DNA from: JAGTVG01 sp963699805
Lineage (GTDB): Bacteria; Bacteroidota; Bacteroidia; Cytophagales; Cyclobacteriaceae
Reading direction: 5' to 3'
Length of the DNA stretch: 64,000 bases
Assembly: GCA_963699805.1 (NCBI GenBank)
Contig: CAVOVH010000011.1
Span: 1-64,000, forward strand
Positions 9,469 through 18,888 of the stretch are shown one piece after another (the stretch's first letter is position 1; every line of letters starts with the position of its first letter). The position numbers were made by a program, and so were the translations under genes. The notes below the pieces were generated by a model. That model was not told where the DNA came from, ran no database searches, and worked only from the letters and a program-made list of their open reading frames with translations.

Positions 9469-10151
9469 ATATCATTTGTACTCAAAAATGAAGAAAAATA
9501 TAAAGTTTAAATTGAGAATCTATAAACCTGAAAATTAGGATCCGTTTTTAGCCCCCTGCAAATAATCTTTAATTATTCTGCTCATTAAGGATACGGCCTA
9601 ATTTCCTTATTAACCTGAAAAAGGTATTTGCAGCTTGAATATTTCAATACTGTTTGTAGAAGGATGGTTATATAAGGCTTATTTTAAGAATAATAATATT
9701 TTTGCCTCATACTTGTTTTTTAACGTAGAAGGGAGTTAATACTTTTTAAATATGAAAATAATTATATCAAGGTTCCATTATACTATCGATCCTTAATTCA
9801 TTATATGAGTTAAATGTAAATATTAATATTAATTTCAAATAACCCTCAATTTCTATTTTTCTTTGAATAGTTCAATATTATCATTATAGAGTCAAATTAA
9901 CTTTAAATATAGGTTTATTCTGATATTCGTATTGGAAAAATTAAATTCTCACTTCAGGAATTTTTTTTTCATATTGACAAAAATTAAACCGTAATTATTT
10001 TCATATCTTTCTGTATATCAATAGTTTATATTTTTGGCTTTCTATTTGGGTAAGGATAATTGCATTGAGCTTATTTTTTTATTTAATGTAGATTCAAGCG
10101 TAGTGTAAATCAAAGCACACAGTCCCTTAATGATTGGTTGAAGAAAGCGTG
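9469..10151 (+). other. Intergenic region upstream of the left T9SS gene
   Basis: 683 bases with no credible gene. The first 500 bases are featureless AT-rich sequence. The last 180 contain blocks that resemble the region upstream of the gene at 45039 (listed separately). Confidence 0.6.
9969..10038 (+). promoter_or_regulatory. Upstream block shared with 44823-44891
   Basis: Starts TCATATTGACAAAA and ends ATTTTTGGC. The 70 bases align with 69 bases at 44823 (TCATTTTGACAAAA ... ATTCTGGC), clearly above chance at both ends. A second match, TCCCTTAAT at 10123 versus TCCCTGAAT at 44982, follows after 154 and 159 bases respectively. Probably part of the promoter or 5-prime leader of the T9SS cargo gene. 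Confidence 0.5.
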
Positions 10152-11401
10152 ATGAAAGTAATGGGTAATTTAATTAGTAATTGGATGAAATTGTTTTTTT
10201 TGACAGGTGCGATCCTTCCTTTATTCTATTATATAATGCTGAAGCCCAAATCTTATTCCCGAAGTCTTCAAATATTGGATTTGAGGATGGTAAAATCTGG
10301 GAGGAATGGAAAACTGCTGCAATTTCTTATCCAACACAATTCAGTATTGTAAATTCTGGAACATTTACCCCAAGAGGCGGGAACAATTGTATAAAGATAC
10401 ATCATAATGATAGAAGAGCTGAAATGTTAACCGTATATCAGGGAAATACTTCAGCTGGAGATGGGAGTAAACCTGGAATGTTTGATTGGCATGTGGAATA
10501 CTGGGTTGGAATTAGTTATTATTTAGATAATCCATCAGCTACAATGGATAACTGGGCAGGTGTTAATGATTTAATTTTTCAACTTCACGGAATTGTGAAT
10601 GATGGGGATTGGTCCAAATGTGGTACCTCCGGACCAAACGGTATAACCATTGGTGTGTATCCAACTTCCCATGGATGGACACCTTATCACGCGCTAGCTA
10701 TCTTTGTAGATAATCTCAATTCAGAACAATATGGTACTCGAAATCCTTACTCTACTCCCCCTTCGGCAAGTGCAGCTTATTACTATCCCGATTGGTACTC
10801 ACCTATTGGAAATTATGAAAATAGATGGATGGATATTGTGATGAATTTTGTTTTAAGTCCTGATAATGATGGATTCGTAAAAATTTGGATTGACGGGACA
10901 CAAGTTGTCGATGATACTGGTCCAAATATGTTTTATTATGATAGATGTGGAAATCCTGCCGAACCAGCTGGCCAATTGCAGATGGGAAGCTACTGGAGTG
11001 AAAATAGACCTGAGATTTATATAACAAATTATCTTGATGAAGTAAGGTTTGCACGAGCTATAGATGGTGCTGGTTATAACGATGTGGCTCCAAGAGGTAG
11101 TTCAGTCCCAACAAATTCACCCCCGGTTCTCAATGCTATTGGAAATAAAAATGTTATTGAAGGGAATACACTCGATGTATCATTGTCATCCAGCGATCCA
11201 GATGGCGATTCTAGGAATTTTTCAGTATCATCTAATCCAGGATTTGTGACCTTGACAGACAGCCAGGATGGAACGGGACGGTTACGGATAGCGCCACAGG
11301 CCGGGAATGCCGGCAGTTATAATATGACGGTGCAGGTCACCGATTCGAAGGGTGCCAGTGATTCGGAGAGTATCACGGTAACGGTAACGGCAGCTCCAAA
11401 T

Positions 11402-13681
11402 GCCGCTCCTGTTCTTGCTGCGATCGGGAATAAAACCCTTACGGCAGGGAATGTGATGAATGTTCAGATTTCGGCCACCGATGCCAATGGCGATAATCTT
11501 ACCTTCACACTGCCTACCAAGCCTGCGTTTGCGACTTTAACTGACAACAATGATGGTACAGGCGTTATACGGCTGGCACCCACCACCAGCCAGGCGGGGA
11601 CCTATAATCTTACTTGCCGGGTTGCGGATGGAAATGGCGGGGCAGATTCCGAAACCATTACGATAACCGTTAACCCGCCTCCAAATGCTGCTCCTGTTCT
11701 TGCCTCGATCGGGAATAAAACCCTTACGGCAGGGAATGTGATGAATGTACAGATTTCGGCCACCGATGCCAATGGCGATAATCTTACCTTCACACTGCCT
11801 ACCAAGCCGGCGTTTGCGACTTTAACTGACAACAATGATGGTACAGGCGTGATACGGCTGGCACCATCGACCAGCCAGGCAGGGACCTACAGTCTTACCT
11901 GCCGGGTTGCGGATGGAAATGGAGGTGCAGATTCCGAAACCATTACCATAACCGTTAACCCGCCTCCAAATGCTGCTCCTGTTCTTGCCGCGATCGGGAA
12001 TAAAACACTTACGGCAGGGAATACAATGAATGTACAGATTACGGCCACCGATGCCAATGGCGATAATCTTACCTTCACACTGCCTACCAAGCCGGCGTTT
12101 GCGACTTTAACTGACAACAATGATGGTACCGGTGTGATACGGCTGGCACCCACCACAAGCCAGGCAGGGACCTACAGTCTTACCTGCCGGGTTGCGGATG
12201 GAAATGGAGGGGCAGATTCCGAAACCATTACGATAACCGTTAATCCGCCTCCAAATGCTGCTCCTGTTCTTGCCGCGATCGGGAATAAAACACTTACGGC
12301 AGGGAATATGATGAATGTACAGATTACGGCCACCGATGCCAATGGCGATGCTCTTACCTTCACACTGCCTACCAAGCCGGCGTTTGCGACTTTAACTGAC
12401 AACAATGATGGTACCGGTGTGATACGGCTGGCACCCACCACAAGCCAGGCAGGGACCTACAGTCTTACCTGCCGGGTTGCGGATGGAAATGGAGGGGCAG
12501 ATTCCGAAACCATTACGATAACCGTTAATCCGCCTCCAAATGCTGCTCCTGTTCTTGCCGCGATCGGGAACAAAACACTTACGGCAGGGAATACAATGAA
12601 TGTACAGATTTCGGCCACCGATGCCAATGGCGATAATCTTACCTTCACACTGCCTACCAAGCCGGCGTTTGCGACTTTAACTGACAACAATGATGGTACC
12701 GGTGTGATACGGCTGGCACCCACCACCAGCCAGGCAGGGACCTACAGTCTTACCTGCCGGGTTGCGGATGGAAATGGAGGGGCAGATTCCGAAACCATTA
12801 CCATAACCGTTAACCCGCCTCCAAATGCTGCTCCTGTTCTTGCCGCGATCGGGAATAAAACACTTACGGCAGGGAATGTAATGAATGTACAGATTACGGC
12901 CACCGATGCCAATGGCGATACTCTTACCTTCACACTGCCTACCAAGCCGGCGTTTGCGACTTTAACTGACAACAATGATGGTACCGGTGTGATACGGCTG
13001 GCACCCACCACAAGCCAGGCAGGGACCTACAGTCTTACCTGCCGGGTTGCGGATGGAAATGGAGGTGCAGATTCCGAAACCATTACGATAACCGTTAACC
13101 CGCCTCCGAATGCTGCTCCTGTTCTTGCCACGATCGGGAACAAAACACTTACGGCAGGGAATACGATGAATGTACAGATTTCGGCCACCGATGCCAATGG
13201 CGATAATCTTACCTTCACACTGCCTACCAAGCCGGCGTTTGCGACTTTAACTGACAACAATGATGGTACCGGTGTGATACGGCTGGCACCCACCACAAGC
13301 CAGGCAGGGACCTACAGTCTTACCTGCCGGGTTGCGGATGGAAATGGAGGTGCAGATTCCGAAACCATTACGATCATCGTTAATCCACCTCCAAATGCTG
13401 CTCCTGTTCTTGCTGCGATCGGGAACAAAACACTTACGGCAGGGAATACAATGAATGTACAGATTTCGGCCACCGATGCCAATGGCGATACTCTTACCTT
13501 CACACTGCCTACCAAGCCGGCGTTTGCGACTTTAACTGATAACAATGATGGTACCGGTGTGATACGGCTTGCACCCACCACAAGCCAGGCAGGGACCTAC
13601 AGTCTTACCTGCCGGGTTGCGGATGGAAATGGAGGGGCAGATTCCGAAACCATTACGATCATCGTTAATCCTTCTCCAAAT
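11402..13681 (+). repeat. Eight near-identical 285-bp tandem repeats encoding 95-residue Ig-like units
   Basis: Units start at 11402, 11687, 11972, 12257, 12542, 12827, 13112 and 13397, all exactly 285 bases. They differ at only a few positions each, for example the codons around AGNVMNVQ/AGNTMNVQ and NGDNLTF/NGDALTF/NGDTLTF. They are visibly richer in G and C than the flanking DNA. This implies recent expansion or continued gene conversion, and makes copy number prone to change and to assembly collapse. Confidence 0.95.
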
Positions 13682-14555
13682 TCCGCTCCAGTGCTTGCCG
13701 CGATCGGGAACAAAACAGTCACGGAGGGAAGTGTGATAAATGTACAGCTATCCGCCACTGATGCGAACGGGGATGCATTGACCTTTTCAGTTGCCCCGAA
13801 TCTGGCATTTGTGACCTTAACAGATAATCAGGATGGAACGGGAGTGCTCAGGCTCGCACCAGTAGCAGGACAGACCGGATCATATAGTCTGACAGTGCAG
13901 GGTAACTGATTCAAAGAGAGCCAGTGATTCGGAGACAATAACCATTACGATCAATGCAGCTCCTCCCTCCAACTCGGCCCCTGTCCTGGCAACCATCGGG
14001 AACAAAACGATCACGGAAGGAAGTGTGATAAATGTACAGCTATCCGCCACTGATGCGAACGGGGATGCATTGACCTTTTCAGTTACCCCGAATCTGGCAT
14101 TTGTAACCTTAACAGATAATCAGGATGGAACGGGAGTGCTCAGGCTGGCACCGGTAGCAGGGCAGACCGGATCATATAGTCTGACAGTCAGGGTAACTGA
14201 TTCAAACACAGCCAGTGATTCGGAGACAATAGCCATTACGATCAATGCAGCTCCTCCCTCCAACTCAGCCCCTGTCCTGGCAACCATTGGGAACAAAACG
14301 ATCACGGAAGGAAATGTGATTAACGTACAGTTATCTGCCACTGATGCAGATGGGGATCCATTGAACTTTTCAATTTCTCCCAATCTGGCTTTTGTTACCT
14401 TGACTGATTTTCAGGATGGCACCGGCAGGATCCAATTGGCACCAGTGTCCGGCCAGGCGGGATCCTATAGCCTCACCGTAAGTGTAATTGATGCTAGCAG
14501 CACAACAGATTCGGAAACCATCACGATCACAGTAAATCAAGCCGTAGTTCAAAAT
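13682..14555 (+). repeat. Three type-B Ig-like repeats of about 291 bp
   Basis: Units start at 13682, 13974 and 14265. The last spacing is 291 bases (97 codons) while the first is 292. The extra base marks the frameshift that ends the upstream frame at 13909. The first two units are nearly identical (VINVQLSATDANGDALTFSV); the third is more diverged (VINVQLSATDADGDPLNFSI). Confidence 0.85.
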
Positions 14556-16044
14556 ACCCCACCTGTTTTGGCTCCAATTGGTAGTAAAGCTGTAACTGAA
14601 AATGAAGTTTTGAATATACCATTGTCATCGAGCGATGCACAAGGAGATCCTATGCGATATACCGTTTCACCAAATTTAGGTTTTAGTTCTATAACTTTTA
14701 GTCAGGATGGTTCTGGCCTCTTATCGCTATCTCCAAAACCAGGGGATGCCGGCTCCTATAATCTCACTATCACCGTTTTGGATGATAAGGACGCCAGTGA
14801 TTCTGAAACCATAACCATTACCGTTAATCCAAAAATCAACGGAAATTCGGCTCCTGAATTGAGAGCGGTTGGCAATGTGAAGATAAAGTATGGAAAAAAG
14901 TTCCAAACCCAGTTAAGTTCCATCGATGCAGATGGGGATGCTTTGACCTATGACGTATCGCCCAATCTTCGATTTGCCAGTCTAACTGATAATCAGGATG
15001 GAACCGCGATATTGGATCTATCTCCTGATGAAAGTGATATAGGAACTTATTCACTGATAATAACCGTTACGGATGTGAATAATGCAAGTGATTCCGAAAC
15101 TATTTCGCTAATCATTGAACCAGATGACCCGGCAACGATTGATCCTACTGCTCCTCAGTACGTAACCGGAATTAATTCAGGGGGGGCATCTTATTCCCTT
15201 GGAGGATCCATTTTTGCACAGGATCAATTTTACGCTGGGGGATTTGTATACGATATTGATCAGGATATCGCCAATACCGAAGATGATGCTTTGTATTTTA
15301 CGGAACGTTTTGGTGAAATGCAATACGATATTCCGGTTCCGGGTTATGGAGAATATATGGTCCGCCTTCATTTTGCTGAATTGTATTATACATCTGGAGA
15401 AATCGGGACCAGGGTTTTCAATGTTGATATTGAAAATGGACAGGGATCACTATCAAATTATGATATCAATGCAGACGTTGGTCCATTGACTGCTGTAACA
15501 AAAACATTTACAGGAATTTCAGTATATGATGGAATGCTTACTATAACCTTTTCAAAATTGGTGAATAATCCCAAAATATCGGCTATTGAAATTTTAACGG
15601 ATGGTGATTTGGATATCATAGCGGGTTTGGAGTCTGATAATACTAATAAGGTTATATCCATTTTCCCCAATCCGACAAACGGTATCTTTACATTGGAATT
15701 ACCTTCCGGTTCTAATTTTAACCATGATTTATCTTATGTCATCTATGATCTGGCGGGAAAGATCGTCGATCAGTCTTCCATACATTCCCACCAAACCAAT
15801 GTGGATCTTTCAGGCAATGGAAAAGGAGTTTACATCATCAAAGTAGGGGGGTACAACTTAGAAAGAATCATTTTATATTAAATGAAAATTGGAATTATTT
15901 TTATAAAGTATTTGACATAATTAGTTGATCCTTAAAATCGAATTAACATATTGGTTATCAACATATTAATGTGGATAAAAAGGTAAAATAATTGTTTTTT
16001 ATTTGCAGAAAAATACGCATTTTGTATTAAAATCCTGCAGATAA

Positions 16045-17422
16045 TTGATAGGAAAATCGCCAAATCAAAACCAGATCAATATGTTCAAATCAACTTTGAA
16101 ACAGATTATTAATCCACGTCATAGTCTTGTATTACTGGCCGATGAAATGCCTTGGCACGAGTTTGAGAACGAGTATAAACACCTATATTCTAATACAGGT
16201 TTACCAGCAAAACCCATCCGATTGATGGTGGGATTACTAATATTGAAACAGATCAAGGGACTGGGCGATGAGACAGTGGTGAAGGAATGGGTTCAGAATC
16301 CATATTTTCAATATTTCTGTGGAGAATCAGAGTTTCGATGGGAAGCGCCATGTGATCCTTCGGACCTGGTACATTTTCGAAATAGAATTGGGGGGGATGG
16401 TGTTGAGAAAATCCTGGAGATATCGGTTAAGATCCAGCCAGAGAAGGATAAAAAAAGGGCTATGGAAATAGTGAGTTTAGACACCACGGTCCAGGAGAAA
16501 AACATCACCTATCCAACCGATGTGAAACTGAGTAAAAGAATCATCGAACAATGTCAAAAGATTGCAAAACGTGAAGGGGTCAAGTTAAGACAGAGTTACA
16601 AAAGGATATTAAAGAAATTAATGTTGATGCAACGATTTGCGCATCATCCCAAGAACTACCGCAAGGCAGAGAAGGCCAAGCGTAAGATGCACACAATAGC
16701 TGGCCGTCTGATAAGGGAATTAAAAAGGAAATTGCCCGATAGCCAGTTGCCACAATACCTCAATCGATTAGATCTATATGCAGCGGGTATTGGATCAGAA
16801 AAAACTGGATAAGAACAAGATCTACAGTTTACATGAGCCACATGTAGCATGTATAGCTAAAGGTAAGGTAGCGAAAAAATTTGAATTTGGTTCTAAGGTA
16901 TCGGTAGCGATGAGTAAAGAGGAAAATATGGTTTTGGCGGTGGTCAATTATACAGGTAATCCTAATGATAGTAAAACCATAGAAGATACGTTGAATAAGG
17001 TTGAACAAATAACAGGCAGGAAAGTAAAAGCAGCCATCGTTGATCGTGGATATAAAGTGAAGAAAACAGTCAATGGAACCCAAATTATAAAACCATCACC
17101 TTTGGGATCCGGATCTACGGCCTATGAAAAGATGAAGATGAGAAAATACTTTCGCCGCCGATCAGCCATTGAGCCGGTTATCAGTCATATGAAAAATCAG
17201 TACATGATGAAGAGAAATTTCCTGAAAGGTGTACAGGGCGATGTGATCAATGCTGTAATGGCAGGGGCTGCATTCAATTTCAAACGATGGTTGAACCAGA
17301 AATTAAAGGAAATTTCTGGCTTAATACATAGATGGATCATAATTCCGATCCAAATAGATGAAAAATTTATTCTTACCTATGATTTAATATCTGAGTTGTT
17401 TGTAATAATATTTCCTGATTAG
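16045..17422 (+). pseudogene. IS5-type DDE transposase, one frameshift
   Basis: The first frame has the N-terminal DUF772-type region: RHSLVLLADEMPWHEFENEY, LPAKPIRLMVGLLILKQIKG, QNPYFQYFCGE and PCDPSDLVHFRNRIG. The first catalytic Asp is in IVSLDTTVQEKNITYPTD. The frame breaks near 16765-16780 (LDLYAAGIGSEKTG then stop). The other frame resumes QRVLDQKKLDKNKIYSLHEP and carries KAAIVDRGYK (second Asp) and RRRSAIEPVISHMKNQY (Glu). The start is TTG 16045 (MIGKSPNQNQINMFKS fits the family start) or ATG 16081. One missing or extra base is the only visible lesion. I could not find terminal inverted repeats. The end overlaps the convergent gene at 17384 by 39 bases, so the last residues may be flanking DNA. 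Confidence 0.8.
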
Positions 17423-18355
17423 AAAATACAAATATTCAACCAGCGTATTTTTATAGAATGCCCACTCTCCATTATATTGTATTTTCTTTCCTTTTATCGA
17501 TTGTTTAAATTGATAAATTCCATCCATAGCATCCGCTCTGGGTGGGATACGGGCAAAATCAAATATTTGAATTCCTTCACTTGTTATTTTATCCAACATT
17601 TTTTGAATGGCGAAAACGGAAGCTCCTGTCTGCCTGGACCGTTCCGAGTTGGCAACTAAATGCAGATAACTGAAATTTTTATTTACATATAAAATGTTCC
17701 CTGCCAGGATTTCTCCTTCCTTGCTTTTTACAAAAAATAAACGCCATGTATTTCCATCCACCAAGGTCGATAATTCATCGGGATTTACATGGAGCCCAAT
17801 ATCTTTCTTTGTTGCCATTTTATTGAATATTTCTGAGAATGTTTCTAAATCCGGTAATTGCGGATCTTCAACTTCGATAAAAATTAATTCTGCATGTATG
17901 GCTTTTTTAAAATTCTTTTTCCATTGAGTATTGTATTCAACAGGAGTAGTAAGATCGACCATGATGGTCAACGGGCATAGGAAAAATCCAAGCGGACGGG
18001 TAAATCCTGCCCTCCTGACGCCAATTTCATATTCGATTGAATAAATAACATTGGAATCAATGATGATTCCAATGTATGGAAGTTGAATCAACTCTTTATA
18101 GAATTCTGTAATATTTTCGTTGGAAACATTCTCATTAATCAGTTCACCTTCAATAATCAGAAGTTTTCCGAGAATTGGGATTTTACCTATTCTCCCCATT
18201 ACAGCAATAGACGGATCTTCCAAAGAATTGCAATAGAAAACGATCCCTTTCCTAAGGGATAGAAGATATTTATACCATCTTTCTGATTGCGAATGGGGAA
18301 TATGTTTAAAATGGATTTGAATTTCAAAAAACTGGCTGGGTGATAAAATGTCCAT
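17384..18355 (-). CDS. FemAB/GNAT-like protein in EPS cluster
   Basis: 323 residues with two linked acyltransferase-like halves, resembling the FemAB/CelD-like (Acetyltransf_6) proteins common in EPS clusters. Supporting stretches are QWKKNFKKAIHAELIFIEVE (the W/R-N-x-x-K-A-x-K type motif), TWRLFFVKSKEGEILAGNIL, and LLDKI-like text followed by FDFARIPPRADAMDGIYQFK and QSIKGKKIQYNGEWAFYKN near the end (Y-x-F-K-x-x-x-G). Known: relatives transfer amino acids or acyl groups. Inference: it may acylate or aminoacylate a sugar of the polymer. It is the last minus-strand gene of the cluster and abuts the IS5-type remnant. Its stop lies inside the transposase frame, so its C-terminus could have been altered by that insertion. 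Confidence 0.7.
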   Translation of the reverse strand: MDILSPSQFFEIQIHFKHIPHSQSERWYKYLLSLRKGIVFYCNSLEDPSIAVMGRIGKIPILGKLLIIEGELINENVSNENITEFYKELIQLPYIGIIIDSNVIYSIEYEIGVRRAGFTRPLGFFLCPLTIMVDLTTPVEYNTQWKKNFKKAIHAELIFIEVEDPQLPDLETFSEIFNKMATKKDIGLHVNPDELSTLVDGNTWRLFFVKSKEGEILAGNILYVNKNFSYLHLVANSERSRQTGASVFAIQKMLDKITSEGIQIFDFARIPPRADAMDGIYQFKQSIKGKKIQYNGEWAFYKNTLVEYLYFLIRKYYYKQLRY

Positions 18356-18888
18356 TTATAATATTTGGATATAAAAAATAATTTGAACTTTTAATTATTC
18401 AACGAGGAGCAAATCAAACTATTTGATAATTGTAATAAATCAGCCAGTGAGATTTTTAGTTTGGCGTTAAAAAATTAAACGGAATTTTCTGATTTGAAGG
18501 AATGATCAGCAATGAATTTAACTGAGAATTTTTATAAGTGGGGCTTGATCTGTAGGTTAGTCGACTTCAATATTCCGGCATTAAAAATTTTATTGATATA
18601 CTGACAATACCATTTTATGAATGATGTAACAGAATGATAGACATATCCCGTAATACACGGACTCTTTAAAAGATTTTCATACATCTGCCCATTTGATTCT
18701 TAACAATGAATACACCTAAATGATTTTATGATAATCGCTATAAAGAATGCTCTAATAGTTATCTTATTTTGTTTAAAATCAGTCTTTATTAACTGATGAT
18801 CGTTCTCATGTCACTTAAAAAAATGAATTGATTTTAATCAAAGCGAGTATTTCGCAGAAATTGAAAATGAGAGAAATACGAACCAATT
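18356..18888. other. Intergenic, nothing recognised
   Basis: 533 AT-rich bases between the FemAB-like gene and the Wzc-like gene. No coding potential, RNA gene or strong hairpin seen. It probably holds the promoter of the FemAB-like gene. Confidence 0.5.

Larger units (their letters stand above)
10152..15881 (+). pseudogene. Giant T9SS cargo: lyase-like head, 14 Ig-like repeats, malectin-like domain, sorting domain (two frameshifts)
   Basis: ATG 10152 (10161 and 10185 are alternatives) starts a signal peptide, MKLFFLTGAILPLFYY. A shift near 10227-10237 restores the frame at NAEAQ, a typical cleavage site. The head (to about 11110) resembles the heparin-lyase-I-like jelly-roll fold (PF14099): NNCIKIHHNDRRAEML, then dWSPIGNYENRWMDIV-like strands and GFVKIWIDGTQVV. 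Fourteen repeats of 94-97 residues follow, each with APVLxxIGNKT, SATDANGD and LTDNxDGTG motifs. A one-base insertion around 13895-13903 creates a TGA, and the frame resumes. A malectin-like domain (VTGINSGGASYSLGG, VRLHFAELYY) spans about 15160-15600. The sorting domain (IFPNPTNGIFTLELP, then YDLAGKIVD, ending KGVYIIKVGG) completes it. Inference: a surface polysaccharide-binding or -cleaving protein; as read it is broken. Confidence 0.8.

Noticed and set aside
10803..11054. 83-residue minus-strand frame in the lyase-like head
   Set aside because: Low-complexity shadow of the well-supported plus-strand frame.
11602..13581. Open antisense frames of 77-89 residues repeated every 285 bases across the Ig-like repeats
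   Set aside because: They are a by-product of codon composition in near-identical repeats, with no start signals or domain similarity.
11402..13681. Regular spaced repeats that could suggest a CRISPR array
   Set aside because: The whole 285-bp unit is repeated with no variable spacers, and it is in frame within a coding gene.
15458..15670. 70-residue minus-strand frame in the malectin-like domain
   Set aside because: Shadow frame; the plus-strand frame has clear domain motifs.
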